A stretch of 38,228 nt of DNA, from NCBI GenBank assembly GCA_035308525.1, contig DATGGM010000208.1, positions 1 through 38,228 of the forward strand, in the 5' to 3' direction. Origin of the DNA: Bog-159 sp035308525. Its GTDB lineage: Bacteria > Acidobacteriota > Terriglobia > Bryobacterales > Bryobacteraceae. Shown here piece by piece: positions 24,701-32,799 of the stretch (its first letter is position 1; every line of letters starts with the position of its first letter). Below the pieces are notes generated by a model that did not search any database, had not been told where the DNA came from, and saw nothing but the letters and a program-made list of their open reading frames with translations. Made by a program: the position numbers and the translations under genes.

Positions 24701-26565
24701 TGGGCCCACGCGGACGCCAGCTACTCGCGCTGTGCCTGTGCCCGGTATCGCTGACGTGGGCGCAGCAGGCCGCTTTATCGCCCATCGCGGCCGGCAAGCC
24801 TTCCGCGCCGGCCATTGTCCGCCCCTACTTCGCGGTAAACGTGCCACCGGTGCGTCTGGCCAACTCGGCCAGGCTGGGCGAACTGGTGCGCGCGGGGACC
24901 CTGTATCTCACGGTGCAGGATGCCATCGCCCTGGCGCTCGAAAACAATATCGATCTCGAAGTAGCCCGCTACAATCCCCTGATTGCGAGCTGGAACCTGA
25001 CGCGCGCACAGGCGGGCGGCGCGCTCCCCGGCGTTCCGAGCAACTCGGCGCAAGTCGGCGCTGCGGCCCTGGGCCAGGGCGTGGCGGGCAGCCAGGCGGC
25101 GGCTGGAATCACGCTTCCGGGATCCAGCGCCAGAAGTTCGCAATCCACCAGCACCTCCATTCAGCAAATCGGCCCGGTCACCCAGACCTTGGATCCCATC
25201 GTCCAGGAAGCCACCACGGTCAGCCATACTACCAACCTGGAGCCTGTACAGACCCTTAGCGGCACGGCTACGCTGGTGGACTCCGCGCGCGCCAGTTCTG
25301 TCACGTACCAGCAAGGACTGCTTACGGGCGGCGCCGCCACCATCTCCTACAGCGACATTTACCTGAAAGAGAACGCCACCACGGACGTCTTGAATCCCTC
25401 CTCGGCCCCCAGTCTCTCATTCAGTATTCAGCAGGGCTTCCTGCAGGGCTTCGGCATCGCCGTCAACTCCCGTTTCATTACGGTTGCCAAGATCAACGTG
25501 GGCATCTCCGATCTCAGCTTCCAAACCCAGGTGACCAACCTGGTTTTCCAGGTTCTCAACACCTACTACCAGTTGGAAGCATCCGACGAGGACAGCAAGG
25601 CGAAGCGCAATGCCGCGGAAGTCGCCGGCACCTTTCTGGCGAACGTGAAGGAGCAGGTCCGGCTGGGAGCCCTGGCGCCTTCCGACACCATCAATGCGGA
25701 AAGCCAATTGGTGACCAGCCAGCAGGCAGTGGTGGATGCGGAAGCCGCGCGCCAGCAGCAGGAGGTACGGTTGAAGAACCTGTTGAGCCGCACCGGAACG
25801 GCCGATCCGGTGCTCGCGAACGCGCACATCCAGCCGGTGGATCGCATCACCATGCCCGCCCGCGACGAACTGCCAGCGCTCGATGAGTTGATCAAGCGGG
25901 CTATCGCCAATCGCGCGGACCTGGCCACCGAGAGGGAGAACGAAAAGTCGGCCACGATTTCCAACCTGGGTACGCGCAACGGAATCCTGCCGAACGCCGG
26001 CATCTTCGCCAGCGAGAGCAACGCGGGCTTGGCCGGAGCCGGACATCCGGCGACCATCGGCCCCTTTACGATCAATCCGAACCCGAAGCTGGTGGGTGGA
26101 ATCGGCACGGCCCTGCAACAGGTGTTCAGCGCCGCGTACCCCACCGAATCCATCGCCGCATATTACTTCGCACCCCTTCGGAACCGGCAGGGGCAGGCGG
26201 ACTTCGACATCGACCAGTTGTCCTTCCGCCAGACCCAGCTGACCACCCACAAAGACGCCAATCAGGTGGAGGTGGATGTTCTGAACAACGTCATTGCCCT
26301 GCGCCAGGCTCGGGCGCGGTATGAGGCAGCCGTCCGGAGCCATACATTGCAGGAGCAGTTGTTCACCAGCGAACAAAAGCGCTTCGCTTTGGGCGCATCC
26401 ATTCCGTATAACGTAATCCTGGCGCAGCGGGACCTGGCAACGGCCCAGTCCGCGGAGGTCGCCGCACTGGTGGCGTACGTGACCGCGCGCCTGGCCCTCG
26501 ACCACACCACCGGAGCGCTCCTCGGCGCCAATGGTATTTCGCTGGCCCAAGCCCGCGGTAAGTAG
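24697..26565 (+). CDS. TolC-family outer membrane efflux protein (second of tandem pair)
   Basis: The 622-residue paralogue of the preceding gene has a signal peptide (about 1-22, ending TWA-Q) and the same opening pattern, LYLTVQDAIALALENNIDLEVARYNPL. A Ser/Thr/Gln-rich variable region follows, then the helical efflux-barrel segments (QVLNTYYQLEASDEDSKAKRNAAEVAGTFLANVKEQVRLGALAPSDTINAESQL; RARYEAAVRSHTLQEQLFTSEQKRFALGAS). It starts at ATGA overlapping the previous stop, so the two are co-translated. No membrane-fusion or RND gene is nearby, so the inner-membrane partner is unknown. Its stop codon abuts the stop of the convergent trehalose-6-phosphate synthase gene. Confidence 0.87.
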   Translation: MMGPRGRQLLALCLCPVSLTWAQQAALSPIAAGKPSAPAIVRPYFAVNVPPVRLANSARLGELVRAGTLYLTVQDAIALALENNIDLEVARYNPLIASWNLTRAQAGGALPGVPSNSAQVGAAALGQGVAGSQAAAGITLPGSSARSSQSTSTSIQQIGPVTQTLDPIVQEATTVSHTTNLEPVQTLSGTATLVDSARASSVTYQQGLLTGGAATISYSDIYLKENATTDVLNPSSAPSLSFSIQQGFLQGFGIAVNSRFITVAKINVGISDLSFQTQVTNLVFQVLNTYYQLEASDEDSKAKRNAAEVAGTFLANVKEQVRLGALAPSDTINAESQLVTSQQAVVDAEAARQQQEVRLKNLLSRTGTADPVLANAHIQPVDRITMPARDELPALDELIKRAIANRADLATERENEKSATISNLGTRNGILPNAGIFASESNAGLAGAGHPATIGPFTINPNPKLVGGIGTALQQVFSAAYPTESIAAYYFAPLRNRQGQADFDIDQLSFRQTQLTTHKDANQVEVDVLNNVIALRQARARYEAAVRSHTLQEQLFTSEQKRFALGASIPYNVILAQRDLATAQSAEVAALVAYVTARLALDHTTGALLGANGISLAQARGK

Positions 26566-28875
26566 TCAGGCCGCGCCCCGGCCAGCATGCGCCAGGGGCA
26601 AACGCCGGAGGTCGCTGTTCGCTTTCCTCCCGTTGGATCCTCCGGCCGCCGGTTCGAGGCGAATGCTGGCGAGCTCCCCGATCAGGTTGCCGGCCCAGCG
26701 GTAGACGTTGTGCTCCTTCACCACCGCCCGCATGCGCTGCATGCGCGCCCGGCGATCTTCGGCCGGCATGCTCAGGGCCGTGTGGATGGCCTGCGCCAGT
26801 TCATCGGTATCATAAGGATTCACCACCAGGGCGTCCGCCAGCTCGTGGCTGGCGCCCGTGAAGCGGCTCAGGATCAGCGCTCCCTGCTCGTCATGACGCG
26901 ACACCACATACTCTTTGGCGACCAGGTTCATGCCATCGTGCAGCGATGTCACCAGGCACACATCCGCCGCGCGGTAGTAGGGCTGAATTTCCGCGTGACT
27001 GTGATGCCGGTTTAGCAGAACCACCGGTTTCCATGCGCCGCTCTTGAATCGCCGGTTGATGCGCTCGGCTTCCTGCTCCACTTCCACCGCCAGATCCTGG
27101 TAGCGCTTGATGTGCGTCCGGCTGGGCGCGCCGATCTGCACGAAAGTGAACTTCTCGCGGTACTCGGGATACAGATCGAGCAGCCGTTCCACGCCGCGCA
27201 GGCGTTCGGGGATGCCTTTGGTGTAGTCGATGCGATCGACTCCCAGGCCAAGGAATTCGGGCTTGCCTCCCAGATCGCGAAAAAGCGCCGCGCGCTCGGC
27301 CGCGGAGGCATCGGCGGACTCCAATTCATGCCCGTTTCCGTTGAACGCCACGCTGATCGGAAATGGCCGCACGTTGGTGACGTGATTGTGGCGGTTCACC
27401 GCGAATTCTTCCCAATCGATGCGAGACTCCAGTGCATGGTCCACAGTTTCCAGAAAGTTGTTGCAGTGCGCCTGGATATGGAATCCGATCAGATCCGCTC
27501 CCAACATGCCGTCCAATAGCTCGCGCTGCCACGGGCAGATACTGAAAGCTTCCGGGTTGGGCCAGGGAATGTGCCAGAACAGCGCCACCCGCGCCTCCGG
27601 CCGCCGCTGTTTGATCATGCGGGGCAGCAGCGCGAAATGATAATCCTGCACCAGCACCAGGGGCTCCTTCTCTCCGCTCATCTCGTCCAGGACAATCGCC
27701 GCGAACTTGCGGTTCACCGACTGGTAATACTCCCAATCCTCGGTGCGAAAAACGGGACGGGTGTGCGCGATATGGCAAAGCGGCCAGATACCCTCGTTGG
27801 CAAAACCGAAATAGAAACCCTCTTCTTCCTCCTTGCTCAACCAGACGCGGCGCAGCTTGTATTGGGGATGATCGGGCGGCACGCGCAGCCGGCCCAGTTC
27901 ATCGGCGGTCTCCTTGTCCGCATCGCCGGTCCCCTGCGCGATCCAGATGCCGTCGCTGGCCCGCAGCACGGGTTCGAGCGCCGTGACCAGGCCGCTGGGA
28001 GGAACGGTCCAGGTAATGGAATTGCCTTGATGCGAATGCACGTACGGTTCGCGATTGGATACCGCCAGCAGCCGGCTCCCGTTCAGCTTGGCTTGCATCG
28101 CGATGCGCAGCCTCTCCGGGGTCCAATGGGCTAACGCGGCATCGCGCAGGCGGGCCTCCTCCTCCGCGGCCGCACGGGCCACGTGCAGGCTGGTCGCCAG
28201 TTCCTTCACTTCGCTGGTGAGAGGACCGAAAATCCCTTCGCGGGGCGGTTGGCGGTCTCCGGACGTATTCCCGGTGCGCAGATCGCGCAGCCATTGGGCC
28301 ATGTGTCCGAGTGGTTTGCTCAAGCTCCAATTGATGATCAGCAGCGTAATGCCCACCAGCAGCAGCGTCTGCGCCACCGTGGTCAGGGCGTGCCGCCAGA
28401 CCGGGACCGACACAAACGCCACGTTGTGAAAAATGGCGATAGCCCCCAGAAGGCGCCCATCGTTGCGCAGCGGCATCGCCAGTACGTGCATCCGCGTGCC
28501 TTGCAGGCGCGCGAAGTCCCCCCGCGGCCCTCCCTCCCGCATGGCGCGGGTGACCGCGGCCGGCGTTTTTTCAAGACTCGGCGCCAGCCCCTGGGTCACG
28601 GCCAGGGCTTGCCCCTGGATGTCGTAAACGGCCATGCCGGCCAGCCGCTCGTGATTCTGAAACTGGTCCACCAGGCGCTGCAAGTCGTCGTGCGAGCCGC
28701 GCTCCAGGGCCTGCGCGGCGGGCCCCTGCTGGCTTTCAGCCAGCACCAGTGCCTGCCGCTGCAGGTCGTCCTTCAGGGCATGCGTCTCCGCCACGACCTG
28801 ATACACCGCAAAGGCCATGGAGACCACAGCGACTGCGCCGAATAACGAGAGCATCAACCGGCGGCCTAGGTGCAT
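26566..28875 (-). CDS. otsA: Membrane-anchored HAMP-trehalose-6-phosphate synthase fusion
   Basis: The 769-residue protein joins a sensor-type N-terminus to a glycosyltransferase family 20 domain. A membrane helix at about 8-28, an extracytoplasmic region of about 130 residues, a second helix (about 163-183, TTVAQTLLLVGITLLIINWSL) and a HAMP-like segment (about 184-235) resemble the input half of a chemoreceptor or histidine kinase. From about 265 the OtsA core runs: SNREPYVH, PPSGLVTALEP, QDYHFALLPRMI, LFWHIPWPNPE, the substrate loop VDRIDYTKGIPERL and DGMNLVAKEY. OtsA makes trehalose-6-phosphate from UDP-glucose (or another NDP-glucose) and glucose-6-phosphate. No phosphatase (otsB) is adjacent. 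Plain OtsA is about 470 residues. The gene may be co-transcribed with the two genes upstream on the same strand. Confidence 0.9.
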   Translation of the reverse strand: MHLGRRLMLSLFGAVAVVSMAFAVYQVVAETHALKDDLQRQALVLAESQQGPAAQALERGSHDDLQRLVDQFQNHERLAGMAVYDIQGQALAVTQGLAPSLEKTPAAVTRAMREGGPRGDFARLQGTRMHVLAMPLRNDGRLLGAIAIFHNVAFVSVPVWRHALTTVAQTLLLVGITLLIINWSLSKPLGHMAQWLRDLRTGNTSGDRQPPREGIFGPLTSEVKELATSLHVARAAAEEEARLRDAALAHWTPERLRIAMQAKLNGSRLLAVSNREPYVHSHQGNSITWTVPPSGLVTALEPVLRASDGIWIAQGTGDADKETADELGRLRVPPDHPQYKLRRVWLSKEEEEGFYFGFANEGIWPLCHIAHTRPVFRTEDWEYYQSVNRKFAAIVLDEMSGEKEPLVLVQDYHFALLPRMIKQRRPEARVALFWHIPWPNPEAFSICPWQRELLDGMLGADLIGFHIQAHCNNFLETVDHALESRIDWEEFAVNRHNHVTNVRPFPISVAFNGNGHELESADASAAERAALFRDLGGKPEFLGLGVDRIDYTKGIPERLRGVERLLDLYPEYREKFTFVQIGAPSRTHIKRYQDLAVEVEQEAERINRRFKSGAWKPVVLLNRHHSHAEIQPYYRAADVCLVTSLHDGMNLVAKEYVVSRHDEQGALILSRFTGASHELADALVVNPYDTDELAQAIHTALSMPAEDRRARMQRMRAVVKEHNVYRWAGNLIGELASIRLEPAAGGSNGRKANSDLRRLPLAHAGRGAA

Positions 28876-28990
28876 CTATACACTACCTGCACGGCGAATG
28901 CCAGTCACCAATACGATTACAATGTTCGACTTAGCTCACAGTGGAGGGTTCTCGGGAGACCCGCGGATGGCTACTAGGAAGAAATTACTG

Positions 28991-29569
28991 TTACACGAGC
29001 TGTTCCATCAGGCCGATCAGGTAATCGGCGTCGAAGGGGCCGGATCGGTATGTGCGCGAGTCGAAAAACCGCCACAGCTTGCGCGACTTCTCGATGGTAT
29101 AGAACAGCAGTTGTTCTTCGATGAGGTCTTTCTCCAGCAACTGTTGATTGAAGCAGCGCACCGCTCCGGCCAGAATATAGGGCACCCGAAAATCCTCTGT
29201 GGAGACCAGCTCCGGCGTCGCCTCGAATTTGATCTGCAGAATGCGGCCGCGGGCGTTGATCTGAAAAAGATTGATGCCGTTGTCCTGAAAGTTCTCCGCG
29301 GCATATTCCTCCGGGTGAAATTCCAGCTCGATCGCCGAAAGCAGTTGGTTCAAGTCGCGCACAAAATCCCCGCAGATGCCGTGCAGTTCGAGCGCCGCCT
29401 GGCGGCGCACGGAGCCGATCTCGCGGGCCCGCCGGATCACGTTTTCGTCCTGGCGGGCTAGCGCATCGAGGCTCTTCGCGAGCTTCTTGAGGCGGTCGCG
29501 CGGTGGCGAAGAGGGACCGTTCCCGCCGTCCGGAAGAAATCCCCATTTCGCCCTCACAGATACCAGCAT
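28991..29569 (-). CDS. Conserved-looking protein of unknown function
   Basis: This 192-residue soluble protein is not recognised. The N-terminal half is predicted helical (RLKKLAKSLDALARQDENVIRRAREIG). The C-terminal half is mixed (INLFQINARGRILQIKFEATPELVSTEDFRVPYILAGAVRCFNQQLLEKDLIEEQLLFYTIE), ending in aromatic-rich LWRFFDSRTYRSGPFDADYL. No membrane helix or signal peptide is seen. It begins nine bases after the XRE regulator stop and lies 115 bases before the trehalose-6-phosphate synthase gene, all on the same strand. No clear ribosome binding site precedes the ATG. An overlapping frame on the same strand is richer in Arg and Ala and was judged a shadow. Confidence 0.65.
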   Translation of the reverse strand: MLVSVRAKWGFLPDGGNGPSSPPRDRLKKLAKSLDALARQDENVIRRAREIGSVRRQAALELHGICGDFVRDLNQLLSAIELEFHPEEYAAENFQDNGINLFQINARGRILQIKFEATPELVSTEDFRVPYILAGAVRCFNQQLLEKDLIEEQLLFYTIEKSRKLWRFFDSRTYRSGPFDADYLIGLMEQLV

Positions 29570-29578
29570 AGACGGTCG

Positions 29579-30235
29579 TCATGCGCGCTGCACCACCAGA
29601 GTCACGCGGCCCTTGATCAAATCGAGAGGGTCGCCGTGCCAGCCGGAAATGGGTTCCCAACCGCCGGATTCGTGGAACCAGGAACACCATCCGCTACCTG
29701 CGCGCCGCACCCGCGCGATGGTGCCTTCACTCCGCAGGTCGAGAGCGAAGTATGCGTCTTCGGGCGGGGCACGGCGCAGTTTCCCTGAGCGATCCAGAAG
29801 AGCCACGCCGCCACCGCTGAATTGCCGCGGGCGATGCGGATCGGGCGCCAGCCATACGCCCACGGGCGACCCCAGGCGGTCTACCTCAGCCGCCGGGAAG
29901 GGATAGTGCGACCGCCCGATGGCGGTCGGGTACGGATGTCCTGGACCGATCTGCCCCTCCAGCACCGGCACATTCCGGCACCCGCAGTTCCCTGCGTGGG
30001 CCTGCGCGGATGCCTCTTCCCCGGCGGCCAGCAGGTCGGCGAGGTCGATGCGCAGCCTGTGCAGGATCTGGTCCGCCATTTCGATCGAGAGGAGCCGCGC
30101 TCCTTTTAGCACATTGTGCAGATGCGGCTGGGATACGCCAGTCACCCGGGCCATGCCGCGCTCCGTCATTTCGCCATTGCTCACCCGCGCCCGCATCTGC
30201 GCGAGCAGCCTGGTCTGGAGAAGCCGGAAGTCCAT
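29579..30235 (-). CDS. XRE-type HTH transcriptional regulator
   Basis: The 218-residue protein has an N-terminal helix-turn-helix of the XRE/Cro-CI type (about residues 20-70, MTERGMARVTGVSQPHLHNVLKGARLLSIEMADQIL). The C-terminal region (about 88-218, VPVLEGQIGPGHPYPTA... GVALLDRSGKL... IARVRRAG) vaguely resembles the S24/LexA fold of phage-type repressors. No catalytic Ser-Met motif is seen, so self-cleavage is unlikely. It is followed by an unknown gene nine bases downstream. The AT-rich region upstream of its start holds palindromes at 30295-30332 that could be its operator. The regulator may control itself and the diverging gene at 30531. Confidence 0.75.
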   Translation of the reverse strand: MDFRLLQTRLLAQMRARVSNGEMTERGMARVTGVSQPHLHNVLKGARLLSIEMADQILHRLRIDLADLLAAGEEASAQAHAGNCGCRNVPVLEGQIGPGHPYPTAIGRSHYPFPAAEVDRLGSPVGVWLAPDPHRPRQFSGGGVALLDRSGKLRRAPPEDAYFALDLRSEGTIARVRRAGSGWCSWFHESGGWEPISGWHGDPLDLIKGRVTLVVQRA

Positions 30236-30294
30236 GCGCCAATTGGCCCCACCTTATTCCTAGCAGAAATAGATGAGAGTCAAAATCATAAAAT

Positions 30295-30332
30295 TCCCTA
30301 ATTTGTACCGTTTATTATTAGGGATTACCCTA
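30295..30332. promoter_or_regulatory. Overlapping palindromes, candidate repressor operator
   Basis: TCCCTAAT (30295-30302) is the exact inverted copy of ATTAGGGA (30317-30324), separated by 14 bases. The right arm is reused in a second inverted repeat, TAGGG (30319-30323) with CCCTA (30328-30332), 4-base centre. This arrangement fits a dimeric regulator with more than one binding site, most simply the neighbouring XRE protein. The binding partner is inferred. Confidence 0.5.
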
Positions 30333-30430
30333 TGTATAGCTAAAGGGTTAAACTGATGCTTACTGGTCACATACGTACCCCGCCGCGGCGCTTTTCCCAA
30401 TAATTACCAGAATACTACACGCTAATTTGC

Positions 30431-30458
30431 TTGACGATTTCGTGCCCGGAGATATAGT
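30431..30458 (+). promoter_or_regulatory. Sigma70-type promoter for the gene at 30531
   Basis: TTGACG (30431-30436) and TATAGT (30453-30458) are spaced by 16 bases, one of the better consensus matches in the window. It points towards the cysteine-motif protein gene, leaving a 5' leader of about 65 bases. Confidence 0.6.
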
Positions 30459-30530
30459 TTAGAAAGTTTTTCAAAAGGGTTGCCCCGGGATGACAATGAT
30501 AACAGGGCCGCCAAGAGGATGTCTAAAGCA

Positions 30531-31115
30531 ATGAATTGGGACCGATCACAAACGATTGCGCTCGCAAAAGCGTCGTGCACGCATTGCCACGGTTATGGAT
30601 TGCGTCTAGGCCGAAACAGCCGGGAGGTTCCCTGCAACTGCGTGTTTCGCGCCGTCTTTCGAGCTTGTTACCTGCGCTTTCGAGACTGCGCCAACAGGGA
30701 GAAGCACCTCAGCCGGGTGCAGCTCGAGTTCTGCAGCGGCAAGGAAAGTCGTGTCGTTTATGGGCGAAAAACGGAGGAATTCATGGCCGATTTCTGCCTG
30801 ATCAGCCGTCGCACGCTCACCCCCATGGAATACGATGTCTTCCGCTTCCATTTCCTGCTGGGGGCGGATTGGAAGCTCTGCTGCTGCCGCCTGCATATCG
30901 ACCGCGGCACGTTCTTCCATACCGTCTACCGCATCGAACAGAAACTGGGCCGCGTCTTCCGGGAATTGGAGCCCTACTCCCTCTTCCCGCTCGACGAGTA
31001 CTTCGGCGGCACTATGTCGAATGACCTGGATTCCCGCCACTGTTCCAGAAGAGCACTCTCCATTCGGGCGCCATCCAGAATTCTGCGTCCACCGGTTGGT
31101 CAGTCGGCTGCGTAG
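30531..31115 (+). CDS. Small cysteine-motif protein of unknown function
   Basis: This 194-residue protein has an N-terminal cysteine cluster (C16-x2-C19-H, then C35-x-C37) that could bind zinc, with GYGLRLG between. A basic region follows, then a compact C-terminal part (about 100-165): LTPMEYDVFRFHFLLGADWKLCCCRL, RGTFFHTVYRIEQKLGRVF and PYSLFPLDEYFGG. The segment 'LTPMEYDVFRFHFLLG...W' followed by two helices is reminiscent of sigma-factor region 4 or a DNA-binding HTH, but this is only a resemblance. Start choice is uncertain: ATG at 30531 has AGGA at about 11 bases; ATG 30519 and TTG 30480 are in frame. It has its own promoter and probable terminator, so it is likely monocistronic. Confidence 0.65.
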   Translation: MNWDRSQTIALAKASCTHCHGYGLRLGRNSREVPCNCVFRAVFRACYLRFRDCANREKHLSRVQLEFCSGKESRVVYGRKTEEFMADFCLISRRTLTPMEYDVFRFHFLLGADWKLCCCRLHIDRGTFFHTVYRIEQKLGRVFRELEPYSLFPLDEYFGGTMSNDLDSRHCSRRALSIRAPSRILRPPVGQSAA

Positions 31116-31133
31116 CCGCGGCCGGCTGTTCCG

Positions 31134-31173
31134 GGGCAGGCCTGCCAGGGGGTGGTTGGCCTGCCCGAATTTT
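31134..31173 (+). terminator. Probable intrinsic terminator
   Basis: A 9-bp perfect inverted repeat (GGGCAGGCC at 31134-31142, GGCCTGCCC at 31158-31166, 15-base loop) is followed within three bases by TTTT. It lies 18 bases after the stop of the cysteine-motif protein gene. Confidence 0.5.
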
Positions 31174-31205
31174 CCTCCCGTGGTACAATCCAGCCTTCGC
31201 TCTCC

Positions 31206-32180
31206 ATGGATCCGTTGACCCACTCGGTTACCGGCCTGTTCCTGGGCCGCGCCGGATTGAACCGTTGCTGCGCACAGGCTCCGTGGATTCTGGTGCTGGC
31301 CGCCAACGCGCCGGATATCGATATCGTCACCCTGGCCGGCGGACAGCTCAACTATCTCAACTATCATCGGCACCTGACGCATTCGCTGGCGGCTTCGCCG
31401 GTGATGGCGCTTCTGCCTCTCCTGGTGGTGCGCCCGTTCACCCGGAAGCCCTTTCGATGGCTGCCCGCTTACGCCATCTCGCTGCTGGCTGTGGCGTCGC
31501 ACCTTCTGTTGGACTACACCAACGTGTACGGCATCCGCTTCCTGCTACCGTTCTCCGGGCGATGGTTCCGTCTGGACATCACCTCGGTAGTGGACCTGTG
31601 GATCTGGGCGGTGCTGCTGCTGGGGCTGGCTGGGCCGCTGCTGGTGCGCCTGGTGAACGCGGAAATCGGCGCGCATCCCAAAACCTCCGGCCGTGGGTTC
31701 GCGGTTTTCGCCCTGCTGTTTCTGCTTCTTTACAATGCCGGACGCGGCGTGCTGCACTCCCGCGCGGTCGCCGCGCTCGATTCCCGCATGTACGCCGGCG
31801 CGGCGCCGCAACGAGTGGCGGCGCTGCCCGGACCGGTGAATCCGCTGGCCTGGCGTGGGCTGGCCGAAACCGCGGACTCCTACAGCGTGTCGGATTTCAA
31901 CCTGCTCGCGGAATTCGATCCGTCGCGCGCCGTCATTTTCTATAAAGCCGAGCCGGGTGGCGCGGTCCAGGCCGCTAACAGCACGCCGGAATTCCGGGAT
32001 TTCTTCAGGTTCTCGCAGTTTCCCCTGGAACGCGCCATACCCGTGGCCGACCCCGACGGCGCCACGCGCGTGGAAGCCATGGACCTGCGCTTCGGTACGC
32101 CCGCGCGGCCGGGATTCGTGGCGACGGCCATCGTCGACAGCCGGCTGCGCGCGGTCCGGACGTGGTTCAGCTTTCAGTGA
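31206..32180 (+). CDS. YdjM-like membrane-bound metal-dependent hydrolase
   Basis: The 324-residue protein resembles the YdjM/LexA-binding, inner membrane-bound hydrolase family (DUF457). Metal-type motifs are DPLTHSVTG at the N-terminus (His6), NAPDIDI (Asp37/Asp39), YHRHLTHS (His54, His56, His59) and HLLLDYTN. At least four membrane segments lie between about residues 65 and 195. A soluble tail of about 120 residues follows. The ATG at 31206 starts the family N-terminus. An extended -10 type sequence (TGGTACAAT ending at 31189) precedes it. The function of the family is poorly known; the hydrolase activity is inferred from the metal motifs. Confidence 0.8.
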   Translation: MDPLTHSVTGLFLGRAGLNRCCAQAPWILVLAANAPDIDIVTLAGGQLNYLNYHRHLTHSLAASPVMALLPLLVVRPFTRKPFRWLPAYAISLLAVASHLLLDYTNVYGIRFLLPFSGRWFRLDITSVVDLWIWAVLLLGLAGPLLVRLVNAEIGAHPKTSGRGFAVFALLFLLLYNAGRGVLHSRAVAALDSRMYAGAAPQRVAALPGPVNPLAWRGLAETADSYSVSDFNLLAEFDPSRAVIFYKAEPGGAVQAANSTPEFRDFFRFSQFPLERAIPVADPDGATRVEAMDLRFGTPARPGFVATAIVDSRLRAVRTWFSFQ

Positions 32181-32211
32181 GAGCCGCTGGCCGCGGCCGG
32201 TGACGGCGTGT

Positions 32212-32757
32212 CTAACCGCCGGGAGCGTCGTGCGTGCCGGTGCCGGCTTCATCCTCGATCTTGGTGCCGCGGTAATCAATACGCTGCGGCAGGGCCGCCC
32301 GCATGTTTACCTGGTCCTCGGTAGCACCCCAGTGGTGCTCTCCGGCATCGGGCCGCACTCTGGCGGAAACCGTCAGCGGCCTGGAGGCGGCGTCGAGGAT
32401 GCCGCGCAGCACATCATCGAGCGGCGCCGTTTGCGCCAACAAATCCGGGCGGCCCAGCACTTCGCAGTATTTCGACGGCGTCATCGCCTGCAACATGCTG
32501 CCGTCCGCGTCCGGCCAGGCGGCCACGCGGCAGGGCAGAAAGCCGGCAAACCGGATGTCGGCTGCCAAGAGCTCCGCATAAAGCCTGGAATGATAGAGAG
32601 TGAAGACGAAGGCGTCCCGGGCGGGACTACGGGTTCCTTCCTGGTGCGGCTGGCACAGTTGGCTGACCACGGTCACCGTGGCGTTGTGACGTTGCGCGGC
32701 GGCTCTGACGACCGCCTCGAGATCGTCCAGCTTGACCGTCGAGTGAATCTGCAGCAT
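32212..32757 (-). CDS. DUF302 domain protein
   Basis: This 181-residue protein has a DUF302-type fold in residues about 1-125: IHSTVKLDDLEAVVRAAAQRH, the central YHSRLYAELLAADIRFAGFLPCRVAAW block and SPSKYCEVLG-like MTPSKYCEVLG. The C-terminal 55 residues (SARVRPDAGEHHWGATEDQVNM) form an extension without a known match. The ATG at 32757 follows GGAGGA, a strong ribosome binding site. The gene is convergent with the YdjM-like gene (31 bases between stops) and lies 42 bases before the ribB stop on the same strand. No function is known for the family. Confidence 0.7.
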   Translation of the reverse strand: MLQIHSTVKLDDLEAVVRAAAQRHNATVTVVSQLCQPHQEGTRSPARDAFVFTLYHSRLYAELLAADIRFAGFLPCRVAAWPDADGSMLQAMTPSKYCEVLGRPDLLAQTAPLDDVLRGILDAASRPLTVSARVRPDAGEHHWGATEDQVNMRAALPQRIDYRGTKIEDEAGTGTHDAPGG

Positions 32758-32799
32758 GGCTGTCCTCCGGTAGGTTCCAGGATACTAGAAGATCCGAAA

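Larger units (their letters stand above)
30236..30530. other. AT-rich divergent regulatory region
   Basis: This 295-base region lies between the divergent XRE regulator and the cysteine-motif protein gene. Positions 30240-30350 are distinctly richer in A and T than the rest of the window. It carries the palindrome cluster (30295-30332) and a good promoter (30431-30458). Further AGGG-containing sequence (TAAAGGGTTA at 30341-30350) continues the cluster. No gene is seen. Confidence 0.7.

Noticed and set aside
28974..29690. Alternative 238-codon frame overlapping the unknown protein on the minus strand
   Set aside because: It is Arg/Gly/Ala-rich like a shadow and would overlap the XRE regulator; the 28991-29569 frame has normal protein composition.
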